Shown: positions 45,026-55,953, numbered from the stretch's first letter. The stretch is 64,000 bases of DNA from Epichloe hybrida (GCA_019022495.1 JAFEKR010000014.1:248001-312000); one strand, 5' to 3'. Program-made: numbers and translations. Notes: a model not told the origin generated them from the letters alone.

Positions 45026-46177
45026 ATGGTCAAGAAAAACACAAGTACAAGGTCGGTAAAACACAGGCAGACATCAACTGCTGCCCCCCCCCTTCTTAAA
45101 TTAAAAAAACACCAACCGGATGATTTTTAGCGCTCACTCGCGTCCGTTTGACACGTCAAAAGATCCCGGGGGCCCCGTTGAAGATGCTACGTCGGCCGGA
45201 CATCAGACGGTATCAGAACCTCATCCACCCTCCGGCCTAGGAGGCTGTGCGGGCCTGTGTACAGATCGATCCGTTCTCGACCTCGGTCCCGTCTCACATC
45301 TTGCGACTCGGGTGCCACAGAGCGAAGAGGCATCTCGTCTGGAACCCCGGCAACGGCGGCGACCGCACCACGGAGCACCTCGAGCAGAAGCTTTGCTCCG
45401 ACATCATCGACAAGTCTTGCCCGACGGCGCTGCTCGCGCTCGTCACGCAGATTGCCGGGGAGTGGGCGCTCGTGCCGTGCACAAGCTGCCATGACGGCCT
45501 GGGAGATTGGGCTAGGTGCGTGATCCCACCGCTGGCACAGGGCGGGATAACCTCGTGGGCATGTGCGAATTGCGTCAGGAGGGAAGATGGGCAGGGATGT
45601 TCTCTGAGATCTGGCGCCACGCCGTGGCGACATCTGCAGAGTTTCAGTGAGTTGGCCATGTCGCGGCAGGAAAAAACATACTTATATATTTCCATATGAG
45701 CTGACAAACCCCACCGTATCAGTAGCTGCGAACAGGGAGACATGTCCTGCAAAATCCTCATCCCGCATCGACACTGGAACCGCTGCGCTGGATAAGCATC
45801 TTCTTGCTGCTGCGGAGGATCATGACCACGAAAACTTTGCAGGGGCTGCTGCTGCCTTGACCGAGCACTCGGATGACGTGAGTATCGCCATGGAGACCGG
45901 GTCGACGAGCTCGACGGGGACCATCGAGGCGAAATGCAGCATCTCGCCGAGTCGCCTTGGGATGGACCCGGACCCAGAGGAGGCGCAACTTGGCGGGCAG
46001 ACGCAGCTGGCTGGGGAACAAGACGGCAGGGCATTCGAAAACAACGAGGTCGACGCCGCTCTGAGAATCGAATTTGACAGGGGCGACATTGCGGTGATGG
46101 AGGCTGGGAAGCTGCTGAGAGAGCCTCTGATGACGCTCCAAGAGCTGCAGGCGGAAATCAGAGGCTGGTACGAGTGA
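45026..46177 (+). CDS. DUF3716-like cysteine-motif protein, 5' end uncertain
   Basis: Best model has three exons: 45026-45055, 45241-45646, 45723-46177 (296 aa). The core is WALVPCTSCHDGLGDWARCV then ACANC and GCSLR, matching the C-x2-C...C...C-x2-C pattern of DUF3716, a fungal domain of unknown function that is probably zinc-binding. Exon 2 joins exon 3 through GTGAGT and TATCAG. The second half is acidic and disordered, ending LQELQAEIRGWYE. The 5' end is the problem: the exon 2 frame runs back to a TAG at 45238-45240. I read this as a splice acceptor (pyrimidine-rich CCTCCGGCCTAG) paired with GTAAAA at 45056. Alternatively the gene starts at an in-frame ATG at 45184 and the TAG is a real nonsense codon, making it a pseudogene. 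Confidence 0.6.
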
Positions 46178-47675
46178 TTTTTGAAAACAAATTCCTTCTT
46201 CAACAAGGCATGCTTGTCCCCGTCGAGGCGGGGCTTTCGCCGCGAGATGGGCGTGGGTATCCCAAGAGCGGGTGTCCCAAGAGCGGGTTGTTATGGCTTC
46301 ACCGTGATGTTTTGCATGTTGCTCTAGATTTGGAGACGGATTAATCATGGGAGGCGAGCTGCGTTGGTGTTCTCTGCAACGGTCTAGTATCTTTCGGCTG
46401 GTAGTTTCTTATTCACGACCAAAGGGTCCGTGGTTTCAATGACGACGCTTCATTCCACTTGAGGACTGCCCTAAACTCTGACAGAATGGGACTGACTACT
46501 CGGCGGCACGCATTCAGGGCGCGTTGAATGCTGACGCGTTGAATCGAACAAGATGAGGAAGTCATTAAATCATATCGTGACGTGGGTCGATCAACGCCTT
46601 CCACCAACGACGGCACGTTGCGCTCTCCTACACCTGGGAGCCCTCGAAGTGTGAATATTGAAGACAGACTGCCTGCCTCGTTAGCATAATAACAATAGAG
46701 AATTTCGGCTTTCAACAGCAACTAGCATTTACGAAGCGAGGAAGGTAATACTCTGTCTGCTTTGGGAGACGACACACGACAAGTGGTGGGAACATACGTG
46801 GAGTTTCCAGCAGAACTACCGGGGCGGGTTGCAGTCTGCAGATGAGCTGGTAGCCTTCGGTAAAAGGACTTCGGGAACAGGAGGATCTCGTTGACGAGCT
46901 GGTTGGCAAGATGCGCTCACATTGCTGAAGCCACGCTCCCTGGACAATGTAGAGACGTTATTCAGCCGCTGAATATCAGCCAGCTTGCTGCGCCACGTGA
47001 TCTCCCGCCAAGGTGGCTTCGTCAATGAGGGCGTGAAGAAGTGGGTGGGGGACTTTTACGAGGCTAAGAAGCAATAGGCCAGTAATAAGCCAGGCCAGGT
47101 ATCCCCCGACGTCTTTTTTAGCGAGCCTGTTGTGGGACCTTGATTGAAATTGACAAGGGAACAACGCCTTGGCGTCCTTCAGCGCTGGCATGGGTGGGCA
47201 TGATGGATGGGCATGACGCATAACGGTCTTGCATTGCAGTTGTCGCATTGCAGAGATTTGCAGAGATTAGCCCAAAAGAAAGAAGGGGGCCAAACAATGG
47301 CATGCGCTGATGCAGAGTAGAGTGTCTGCGGTTCCACCAGTGCTTCCCGGGCTGAAGAGCCCATTCTGTTGTTCGGACCATCGCGCGCCTCTGGGGCTGA
47401 GAGGCTGATTTTTTTCTTGCCGTCGCTGCCAAGAGGCTGACTCGTGGGACCGACCACATTCAAAAGCAACGGGTTTTCTGATGGCCCCGTTACCAGCGAG
47501 TCAGTGGCTGCCACTGGCTGGCATACAATAACACAAGTGCTCGGGGGGTATATAAGACTCGAGGCTGCCGCCTTTCTGTTCACGAGTCGCTGGGTTGTTC
47601 AGCAGACCCAAGTTTAACCTGAACCACTTGGACTTGACCAGACGGATCCGTACCCGAGGACCATTCTCTTTCGCA
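46178..47675. other. Intergenic, about 1.5 kb
   Basis: No gene recognised. A short plus-strand frame at about 46995-47078 (HVISRQGGFVNEGVKKWVGD) looks protein-like but is bounded by stops and may be a relic. The TATA box of the next gene is at 47549-47555. Confidence 0.5.
47549..47555 (+). promoter_or_regulatory. TATA box (TATATAA)
   Basis: TATATAA 121 bp upstream of the GPI-type cysteine-rich gene start, in a suitable position for a fungal core promoter. Confidence 0.6.
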
Positions 47676-48245
47676 ATGCAACTCATCTCAGCCCTGATCC
47701 TCGGCACCGCGTCCGCAGCGGTAGCCGAGCAGGCCATCCCCCAGGAAGCCATCGTCGGCATTTCTGCCCGCCAGCTGTTCCCTGCTTTCGGTTCGGCCCT
47801 GCACTTTGAGGAGAAGAGGGCGGAAACATGTGAAGCAGGCCAAGTCGCGTGCCACGGAACCTGTAGGCCCATCGGCGGACAATGCTGCTCGAATGGATGG
47901 TGCGAGCGCGGAACAAGATGCTACGGCGACAACGGGTGCTGCGCTCTTGGCAGCAAAACCTGCAGGAGCGCTTCGATTACAGGATGTAGCGCGGGATACA
48001 CTGTGTGCCAGGACAAGTGCATGCGCATTGGAGCAACCTGCTGCCACAACGGCAGTTCCTGCGAAGCAGGAACCACATGTGACGACTGCATCGCGGGCTC
48101 TGACAGCCGTGGCGGAGCTGGTGGTGGCAGCAGTCCGACCACGGCTGTGACCACGACTAGAGCTCCTGCTGCGGCCGGCACTGTTGCTGTGCCCATGCTC
48201 CTGGGTGCTGCCGCTGTCATGGCAAATCTGCCTCTTGTCATGTGA
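47676..48245 (+). CDS. GPI-anchored-type cysteine-rich surface protein
   Basis: Single-exon 189-aa protein. Signal peptide (MQLISALILGTASAAVA). The central region has about 20 cysteines in repeated modules (CHGTCRPIGGQCCSNGWCERG, CQDKCMRIGATCCHNGSSCE), reminiscent of knottin/granulin-like secreted fungal proteins. A Gly/Ser/Thr/Pro-rich linker (GGAGGGSSPTTAVTTTRAP) follows, then a hydrophobic C-terminus (VAVPMLLGAAAVMANLPLVM), together a classic GPI-attachment signal. Probably on the cell surface. The chosen ATG is the first in the frame after the TATA box. No enzymatic motif; function unknown. Confidence 0.82.
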   Translation: MQLISALILGTASAAVAEQAIPQEAIVGISARQLFPAFGSALHFEEKRAETCEAGQVACHGTCRPIGGQCCSNGWCERGTRCYGDNGCCALGSKTCRSASITGCSAGYTVCQDKCMRIGATCCHNGSSCEAGTTCDDCIAGSDSRGGAGGGSSPTTAVTTTRAPAAAGTVAVPMLLGAAAVMANLPLVM

Positions 48246-48885
48246 AGTCGGGACAGGGACATTCAGATATGTTTGTGCTCGGATGATGGACGACGGACGA
48301 TAGATGACGGATGACGGATGACGGATGACGGATGACGGATGACGGATGACGGATGATAGATGATAGATGATAGATGATAGATGATGGACAATGGGCGATG
48401 GACGATAGATAACGGACAATGGACCGGACGGACGATGGGGAACAACGCCAGGGCGGGCCATGATGAGATTGCTTCGATGTTTAATAATAGAATGATGATA
48501 GCTCCAAAAGCTCCAAGGAATTCGACGCATGATCATTCTTCTTTTATATATTCTGGGTTGGCGTGTGGCTCTGATCTGCAACCCCCCATTTTAAGCATCT
48601 TTTTTGCCTTCCCGTGGTTGTTCCTCACCGCTCACCGCCCGCCCCACCGCCCCACCACCCACCACGTTGAAGCTCCCCACCCCCGGTGACATCGATCCAG
48701 GCACTCAGGTTCGGATATCGCTTTTACCCTTCCTTTTACCCCATTCAGAGTCGCCGACCTCTACGGACTACTCATCAGCCACGCGCTTGTCCCCATCTCT
48801 GTCACTTTGATGCGTGTGAAGGAGAACTTTTCCCGAAACATCATTTCACGGCAGGCCACCCTCGTAGCCACCCAAACATTGAGCC
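48246..48885. other. Intergenic with 7-bp minisatellite; MINDY promoter
   Basis: Minisatellite immediately after the cysteine-rich gene, then an AT-rich stretch and a C-rich promoter (CCCACCGCCC) ahead of the MINDY gene. No gene seen. Confidence 0.6.
48284..48424. repeat. Minisatellite of 7-bp units (GGATGAC / AGATGAT)
   Basis: About 18 units. The first half is GGATGAC, changing to AGATGAT, then degenerating into GGACGAT/GGACAAT. Confidence 0.92.
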
Positions 48886-51360
48886 ATGGTGGTGGCACAG
48901 GACGACCTGCCCGAGAGCAAAGCCCCTCCCGCCACGGAGGAGCAAAGGACAGATGGACCAAATCGTGGATGGGATCACGCTGGGACACGTGGCGCGGAGT
49001 CTCATACACCCCAAAACCCCCTGAATTCGGCTGATGTTCCAGCCGCCCTGAAGCCCGGCAATACCAATGAGCTCATGAATCTTGGAGACGACGACGACGA
49101 CGCATGGGACGAAGCAACGGAACAGCCGCCAGGCGAAAATGCCTCGAGCAGACTACAGCAGATACCTGATGTGCTGAAGCCAGATGGGGACAGATCGGCG
49201 ACGAACCCATTTGTCAAAAGAAAACCTGTTGCCCAGGCTTCGGGTACCCTGACGACCGACGCGTTTTCGAAGCTCGACATCGGTGATACCGGATCAAGCA
49301 CAAACCCATGGCAGCAGGCAATCGACTCAAATAGCGGCTCAGCAGGACAGCCTACACCGCAGCCGCGACCAGTGACAGCCGAGGGCGTCGAGAGTGACCC
49401 GTGGGAAGCCAACGACAACCCACCACTCACGCAGCCGAATCTGTCCTCAAAATCACCCGTCCTGATATCACTAAACCCGGAAGACGATGTATCCTCCGCA
49501 TGGAAAGAGGAGGCCCATAGAGCGGGCGACAAAGCTGTCATGGAACCACCACCACCTGAAATTGCTGCTGCCGGCGAAGCAGCTCGAATCGATGGCTGGA
49601 GCCTGATTGACCAAGACACGCCGTCTCATCCACCAACAAGCGCTCATGCGGACGGAAACCCGGGCGACCTCAAGCCACCTCTTCCATCGAGATCCACGGG
49701 CTTACGGCAAAAATGGGTGCCTTCCAGACAAGCTGTAGATGCCAAATCAGAGACGTATCAGATCAAAAACATTCGATGGCACGATCCCAGCTCGGACAAG
49801 AACCCACGCGCGTCTCCTATACTGATACAGAATGAGAACGGCCCATGCCCACTTGTGGCGTTGGTCAACGCTCTGACCATGACCACACCAGCTGATGGCC
49901 CCGAAACAACACTAGTGGAAATTCTGAGACCAAGAGAGCAAATCAGCTTGGATCTTCTGCTCAAAGCCGTCTTTGATGAGCTCATGTCGCCAAGACGAAC
50001 TGGCTCCGAAGCGGCACTGCCCGATGTCTCTGACCTATACGCTTTCTTGCAGAGTTTACACACTGGCATGAACGTGAACCCTCGTTTTGTACCGACACCA
50101 GAGATGGCGAAGGCCTACAAGCGTACATCCCTGACGCACTTGCATCCCACGGAGCGTGGTCACCTGATCCCGGGTACTTTCGAGAACACTACAGAAATGG
50201 GCCTCTATGCAACGTTTTCCATCCCATTGATTCACGGCTGGTTGCCAGCGCGGAGCGATCCTGTCTACGGCGCCATGGAAAGACGGGCAGCATCTTATGA
50301 AGATGTGCAGAATCTATTATTTTGCGAGGAGGAACTGACGGACAAACTATCCAGCCATCAAGGACTGACAGAGGATGAGCAGCAATTGTATCAAGATATC
50401 ATGACGATCAAGATGTTTCTAGACTCCTCTGCTACACAATTGACTGCCTGGGGTATCGAGGTGATGAGAAAAGCGATGCGCCCGGGCACCTTTGCGATTC
50501 TTTTCCGGAACGACCACTTCAGCACCCTGTACTGCCACCCAGATACTTTGCAACTGCTGAGTCTGGTTACTGACGCTGGTTACCACAAACACGAGGAGGT
50601 CGTCTGGGAGAGTCTGGTGGACGTGACTGGAGAGCATGCAGAATATCTCTCGGGAGACTGCAGAGTGGTTGGCTCAAGTGGTGAAGCTGGTCCTGGTTCA
50701 AGCGATGATGGCGTTTCATCCACGGGCGACCGTAGCGGAGGAGACTGGACGACAGTACGCGACAAGCGCGGGAAGAACAGACGTGAAGATGCGGAAGCGA
50801 CGACACTTTCCCCACACGAACAAGAGGACCGGGACTTGGCGCTTGCACTACAGTTACAGGAGGAGGAGGATCAGAGACACCGAGAAGAACAGTCTCGTCG
50901 ACAGCGTGAGGGCATTCTCTCGGAGCGACGCAGCCCAAACAGCTACTCCGTACCCGTGTCACTGTCGGGAACCACGCAGTCACGACGGCCAAGCCCATCG
51001 CACCGGCAGACAGTCCCTCAACAGCAGGTGGTTCGACCGCTCGTCCCACGTCACCGACCGGGCGTGACTCGTCGTGCGGAATCAAACGGAGAGGATGCTC
51101 CTCCGCCTTCCTATGAGCAGGCCGCGCAAGACCCTGCGTACGTACCGCCCGCCGGACATCCCAATCATTCGCAGAGCAGTATAGCGACTTCGACACATAC
51201 TACGGGTGTTTCTGGGCCCGGCCTGGGAAACGCGCAGAGCACACAGAGCACACAGAGCACGCATGGTCAGAGAACATGGATGAATCAGCCGCCTCGAAGA
51301 CGGCACGTCAACAACGGTGCCACAGGCGGCGGTCGAGATAGAAACTGCGTTGCGATGTAG
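48886..51360 (+). CDS. MINDY-family (DUF544) deubiquitinase
   Basis: Intronless 824-codon frame. A disordered N-terminal 280 residues contain an Asp-rich patch (GDDDDDAWDE). The catalytic domain (about 285-585) starts YQIKNIRWHD and has the MINDY signature: Gln and Cys in IQNENGPCPLVALVNAL (Cys about 322) and the catalytic His in FRNDHFSTLY (about 543). A UIM/MIU-like motif (RDLALALQLQEEEDQ) near 647, a PPPSYEQA motif, and a C-terminus ending NCVAM, which looks like a CaaX box, follow. The family trims long Lys48-linked ubiquitin chains; the UIM probably helps chain binding. Length and domain order match animal MINDY-1/2 and fungal relatives. Confidence 0.9.
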   Translation: MVVAQDDLPESKAPPATEEQRTDGPNRGWDHAGTRGAESHTPQNPLNSADVPAALKPGNTNELMNLGDDDDDAWDEATEQPPGENASSRLQQIPDVLKPDGDRSATNPFVKRKPVAQASGTLTTDAFSKLDIGDTGSSTNPWQQAIDSNSGSAGQPTPQPRPVTAEGVESDPWEANDNPPLTQPNLSSKSPVLISLNPEDDVSSAWKEEAHRAGDKAVMEPPPPEIAAAGEAARIDGWSLIDQDTPSHPPTSAHADGNPGDLKPPLPSRSTGLRQKWVPSRQAVDAKSETYQIKNIRWHDPSSDKNPRASPILIQNENGPCPLVALVNALTMTTPADGPETTLVEILRPREQISLDLLLKAVFDELMSPRRTGSEAALPDVSDLYAFLQSLHTGMNVNPRFVPTPEMAKAYKRTSLTHLHPTERGHLIPGTFENTTEMGLYATFSIPLIHGWLPARSDPVYGAMERRAASYEDVQNLLFCEEELTDKLSSHQGLTEDEQQLYQDIMTIKMFLDSSATQLTAWGIEVMRKAMRPGTFAILFRNDHFSTLYCHPDTLQLLSLVTDAGYHKHEEVVWESLVDVTGEHAEYLSGDCRVVGSSGEAGPGSSDDGVSSTGDRSGGDWTTVRDKRGKNRREDAEATTLSPHEQEDRDLALALQLQEEEDQRHREEQSRRQREGILSERRSPNSYSVPVSLSGTTQSRRPSPSHRQTVPQQQVVRPLVPRHRPGVTRRAESNGEDAPPPSYEQAAQDPAYVPPAGHPNHSQSSIATSTHTTGVSGPGLGNAQSTQSTQSTHGQRTWMNQPPRRRHVNNGATGGGRDRNCVAM

Positions 51361-51899
51361 GCAGCGTCATGTCCAGATTCCTCCTGCCAGGGAAGGGATG
51401 GATGCATCGAGAGTCACGAGTAAATGTTTTATGTAATGGCATGGCGCTTGGAGTATCTTGTTTGAAAAAAAGAATGATGATGATGATGATGATGATGATG
51501 CTCTTTCCCACCACAAATGGATGAATGTAGGCAGCATTTGTTTAGTCGAGTCTTTGCCATCTCGTCAAGGCGTCCAATACGGTGTCCAGCTCTTGATTGC
51601 CCTCTGCATAATTCAGAATTCCATGGGAATAATCATGCGGCATGCTGTGCAAGCAGCTGCGAAAGTCGGCAGCGACGTGGCGGCACGGGCACGCCATTGG
51701 CCAGATTGCCAGACACTCAGGGACCAATGTGGCTTATCTAATCTCATTTCATTTGACGTGACGTGACGTGACGCCAGCATCGCTCGCCGCTTTCCACTTT
51801 CCACTTCGTCCGGTCTTCACTGTTGCATCTTCCTGGGCCCCGATTCCATCGCCATACATCCGTCGCCCTGCATCCGTCGCCATACGTCTGTCTAGCATC
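51361..51899. other. Intergenic with (GAT)n microsatellite
   Basis: (GAT)8-9 at about 51475-51500 and repeated GACGTGACGTGACGT and CATCCGTCGCC motifs in the promoter of the next gene. No gene seen. Confidence 0.6.
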
Positions 51900-52940
51900 A
51901 TGGCCGCCGTCCTGACGGGCTGGTGCCCTCCCACGCGGGAGAACTGGGCGCTGACACTCGCCGTCTTCCAAATAAGTTATCCACTCGTGCGGAATTGTCC
52001 AACGTCCCAACGTCCCACGCCCACGCCCACGCCCACGCCGTGCCGATGCAAGCACAAGGCCGACTGACACTTGGCTCAGATTTCCCTTCTGCAGATCCCC
52101 CTCTCATGGTACGGCATGGGCAAGACGTCCGTAGACAGCAGACTCAACCTGCCGGGCCGCGTGGCCTGGATCCTCATGGAGGCACCAGGGTTCATGACGC
52201 TGCTGTACATGATGAAGACGCTGCCACAGATGCACGGGATCGACGACCTGCCGTGGCAGAACCGCGTGCTGGCGGGTTTGTTCGTGAGTGCCCGTCGTTT
52301 TTTTTTTTTTTTCACGTTTGGCCAAGTTCTGTTTCTTCCCAGCTCACGCCCGCAGGTCATCCACTACACGTACAGGGCCATCATCTTCCCGCTCATCCAG
52401 CCCTCCATGTCGCCGATTCACATTCTCGTCGCCCTCATGGCCGTCGGCTTCCAGGTCCTCAACGGAACCTGCATCGGCGCATGGCTCGCCGCCTACGGGC
52501 CCGTCACCGCCGAGGCGTGGGCCGAGCAGTCTTCCACGGGACAGTTCGTCGCGGGCATCGCCATCTTCTACATTGGCCTCGCGTCCAACTTCTTCCATGA
52601 CGAGGAGCTCCGCGAGATTCGGCGCACGGAGAAGCGCAGGCAGGAGCGCATTCTCGGCGAGCGGGCGGGCGGGAAGACGGTGAGCGTGGAGAAGCATTAC
52701 CAGGTTCCGCAGGCCGGGCTGTTCAGGTACGTCTTGTACGCGCACTACTTGTGCGAATGGCTGGAGTGGACGGGCTTCCTGATGGCCGCGGGCTGGGGAT
52801 GCGCGCCTGCGTGGGCCTTTCTGACCAACGAGGTGTGTGCCATGCTGCCGAGGGCGGTCAAGGGCAAGAAATGGTATATCGAGAGGTTTGGAGAGGACAA
52901 GATCAGGAACAAGTGGGCTGTGCTGCCGGGGATTGTCTAG
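51900..52940 (+). CDS. SRD5A-family 3-oxo-5-alpha-steroid 4-dehydrogenase-like reductase
   Basis: Three exons: 51900-51986, 52080-52283, 52356-52940 (291 aa, all phase 0). Donors GTGCGG and GTGAGT; acceptors CTCAG and CGCAG. The join gives FQISYPL-ISLLQIPLSWYGMGKTS. Multiple TM helices are present (WILMEAPGFMTLLYMM, SPIHILVALMAVGFQVLNG, FVAGIAIFYIGLASNF). The conserved C-terminal catalytic/NADPH region shows NFFHDEELREIRR and LYAHYLCEWLEWTGF. It belongs to the steroid 5-alpha-reductase/enoyl-reductase superfamily of ER membrane enzymes; the natural substrate (sterol, polyprenal or enoyl lipid) is not evident. Intron 1 contains a CCCACG repeat. Its donor is the weakest part of the model. Confidence 0.85.
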
Positions 52941-53268
52941 GCTGACTGGGCATGTTGCCCCCTTGGCGATATTGTCGACTTCTCTCTCCCCATGAAAGCC
53001 ATTATTAATGTCAAGCTTATTCTGTTCGACTATACTCGCAGGTGAAAAAAACTTCCATCTATAGGTTCAACTGTACTCGCAAAGAAAAGTTTTCATCTAT
53101 AGGCACAGAAAGATGCCCGAAACCAAAGAAGAAGAAAAGGGTATTGAGTATCAAGACAAGAAACCCGCCTCTCCGAGCCCAACAACTGCGCACAAGTCGA
53201 CTGACTAGCTGACTACTTTTGGCTGCCATTCCTGGGGAGGCATGCTGCTCCTCGGGTGTTGGTTGACT
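52941..53268. other. Intergenic between convergent genes
   Basis: 3' regions only. A 20-bp-scale near-direct repeat (CTGTACTCGCA / CTATACTCGCA with CATCTATAGG) occurs at about 53030-53102. No gene seen. Confidence 0.6.
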
Positions 53269-54897
53269 TCAGTGCGGGGACGTCTCCCCGTCCATCTTGT
53301 CCTGGTTCATGGCCCGCATGCCGGCGTTCATCTTGCCAAACTGCCACTCGGGCAGCGTGATGCCCGTCTGCTCGTTGATGGTGGTCATCAGCGGCGGCAG
53401 CATCTGGTAGACGTTGCGCATGGCGGCGGCAGCATCGCCCGCGCCGCCCGCGCCGCCCGCGCCCGCCTCGCCCGTGTTCCAGACGCTGATCTTGGGCTGC
53501 AGACCGCGGATGGCCTCGGCATTGGCCTTTGCCAGCTCCACGTAGGTGCCCTTCTCGATCATCATGTACTGGATCAGGCCTGCGGGACCGCCAAACGCGC
53601 CGGCGAGTTTGGCGTAGGCGTCGGCCATGGCCGAGATGCCTTCCGCCTCCTTGATCTGGCCGACGACGCGCGCGTCGGCCATCTGCTGGCTGGCAAAGCT
53701 GTCGGCCTCGGCCTCGACGCGCATCTTGTACGCCTCGGCGTCGGCCTCGCGCTGGCTGGCCTCCTGTCTGGCGCGGGCATCGGCGGCGACCTGGTAGGCA
53801 GCGGCGTCGGCGGCCTGCTGCTGGCTCTCGCGGGCAATGGTGGCCTTGACGACGTCCTTTGCGCGCAGGCGCTCCACCTCGGCCGCCGCGCGCCTCACCT
53901 CGACCTGCTTCTTGAGCTCCTCGTCCTTGGACTCGATGGAGCGCTGGGCCTCGATGCGCGCGACGTCGACGTCCCGGTCGAGGGCCGTCTGCCTGGCGCT
54001 GAGCCGCGCCTCGGCCTGGGCGCGCTCCATGTCGCGATCCGTCTTCTGCACCGCCGTCTCGGCATTGATCTTGGCAATCTCGCGGTCCTGCTCGCCCTTG
54101 CGCTGGGCCTCTCCGACGTTGCCGCGCAGTTGGGCCGCCGCCACGTCGATCCTGGCCTGGTTGGTGGCGCCTTCGTGCGCCTTGCGGGAGAGCGACTCGA
54201 AGTAGACGGAGCCGGGGGCGTCCTTGAGCTCTTTGACCTGTTGTCAAAAAGGGGGGTTAGTCGATGTTGTTACGAATAAAAGAGGGGGAGGGGCAACGTG
54301 CGTTGGCGTTGTAGATTTTCAGTCTATTGGGCAACTTTGTTCAGCAACGGTTTCTTCTTCATCAAGTACAAATCCACTCGCGGGGATGGGAACGTACCCG
54401 AACTGGCTCAGCTCACTCTGGATGTTGCGAAAGATGCGCTTCTTGAAGACCTCGCGCTCGGTGAAGATCTCCTCCATGGTCATGCTCGACACCAGCACGC
54501 GCGTCTCGCCCTCGATGATGCCCTTGACGATGCTGGCCACGTGGGCGCCCTGGTCGTCCTGCTTCCTCTCGGACTGCGCCAGGAGCATGGCGTACTTCAT
54601 CAGGGCGTCGCCGCGGTCCTCGCGCTCCTCGTCCTCCTCGCGTCGCGCGCTGGCGCCGCCTCCGCCGCCGCCGCGCTGGTTGACGTCAGGGCCGACGGTG
54701 AAGACGACGGGGAGAGCGAACTGGAGCTTCTCCCTCGTCATTGCGCGCAGGTCCATGGCGTAGTCGTGCGGCTGGACGCTGAACCGGGTGCATCGCTGGA
54801 GCGGCCACACCCACGATGCCTTGGTGATCTTGACGGTGCGGACGCCCATGCCCGTGATGGCGAGGTACTCATCTGGGCCGGCGATTCTGTACAACAT
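53269..54897 (-). CDS. Flotillin/reggie-like protein (SPFH/PHB domain)
   Basis: Three exons: 54897-54398, 54323-54302, 54237-53269 (496 aa). N-terminal SPFH domain starts MLYRIAGPDEYLAITG and includes FTVGPDVNQRG, GIIEGETRVLVSSMTMEEIF and GLKIYNANVKELKDAPG. A long Ala/Glu/Arg/Gln helix of EA-type repeats (about 205-400) forms the flotillin coiled coil. The tail is Gly/Ala-rich. Filamentous-fungal flotillins (FloA/FlotA type) mark ordered plasma-membrane domains and affect growth and polarity. The second intron begins with GCACGT, giving a GC-AG intron; the 22-nt middle exon and frame (NAN|VKEL) require it. A Gly6 run and acidic insert (about residues 75-95) interrupt the SPFH domain. A 345-codon antisense frame is a shadow. 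Confidence 0.9.
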
Positions 54898-55953
54898 TTT
54901 TTTTTGGATTTGGATTTGGACTTGGGAAACTCTGGAGTCTGGACGGGTTGATGTCTTCGGGTATCAAGTGAGCTTGTGGACAGAGGTCAGTCAGTGGAAA
55001 GGGTTTCCCGAGCCATGAATGAAAGGGGCGACTTCGAACCTGAAGCTTGCTCTTGTTCTTGAAGGAGTAACAAGTTCAATGCACAAGGACTTTTTTTCTT
55101 TTTTTTTCTTTTTGATATTTCTACATCACCCTCCTCGTGGGACTTGGACCAGCCTTATATGCTGCCGAGCAAGGCAGCCCGCCCCCCCCCCTCTCTCCCC
55201 TCAGCTGAATGCACCCTGCGCATTTAGCCTTGCTGAATGGCATCGCCGGCGAATCTAAAGTGAGGCTTGCAGAAAGAAAGCCTGGGCTGAAACAAAAGCT
55301 GATATCCGGATGCCTTGGGGCTTCTGGAAGCCTGCCACTTGCGGCGCTAGCTCGCGGGGGAAGTGGGGAACCGAGAATGGGGACCCTGGTTAATTTGATC
55401 CTTGACCATGGTGAGACCCACATCTTTTTTCGATACTTCACTAGCACCTCTCAATGGCCACAAGTTCGCAACAGGGCTGCGGTGTTATCATGGTGACATT
55501 CCCACCTACATAAGTTAAAGGACCTCTCGGCCACCCTAGTCGTGATTGGTCAGACCTGCTTCTCGTGACCTACATGTAGCTGTTGCCGTACCGCACTCAA
55601 GGGGATGCCGTCCCGTGAGTCCGTGACCCACGTGGGGGACCTGGTCGGCACACGGAGTAACTCGGTAATAGTCCGTATTAATAGTCCGTATTAATAGTCC
55701 GTATTAATAGCCCGTGTTAATAGCCCGTGCTTTCTGGCGATATGCCGCCGCTAGTCAGCCTCGTCACTTGCAGCAAAAATTGCCACTTTGGGCCGTCATG
55801 ACACGCGCCCCATTTTCCCCGTCCCCATCCTCCAAGGGGACTTGCCCAAAAGTGATGAACCGGCCTCACGCTCTTTTTTTCAAAACCCGCATTCATTGCT
55901 CTCTTTTATGTATTTCTTCTCTTAAAACACACTTGACTCCCAGGAACAACACA
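54898..55953. other. Divergent promoter region with TCCGTA minisatellite
   Basis: Between flotillin (minus) and the plus-strand small gene. T-rich tract at 55091-55112, C9 run at about 55182, minisatellite at 55667-55729. ORFs (108 codons minus; 95 plus) have no motifs. Confidence 0.5.
55667..55729. repeat. Minisatellite, 5 x 13 bp (AATAGTCCGTATT)
   Basis: Three near-identical units AATAGTCCGTATT and two variants AATAGCCCGTGTT / AATAGCCCGTG. Shares the TCCGTA core with other intergenic repeats in the window. Confidence 0.92.

Noticed and set aside
46990..47080. Short protein-like frame HVISRQGGFVNEGVKKWVGD
   Set aside because: Bounded by stops with no splice signals or family match; perhaps a relic, too little to call.
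53242..54279. 345-codon plus-strand ORF
   Set aside because: Antisense to flotillin coiled-coil exons; Leu/Gly/His-rich mirror of Ala/Glu repeats.
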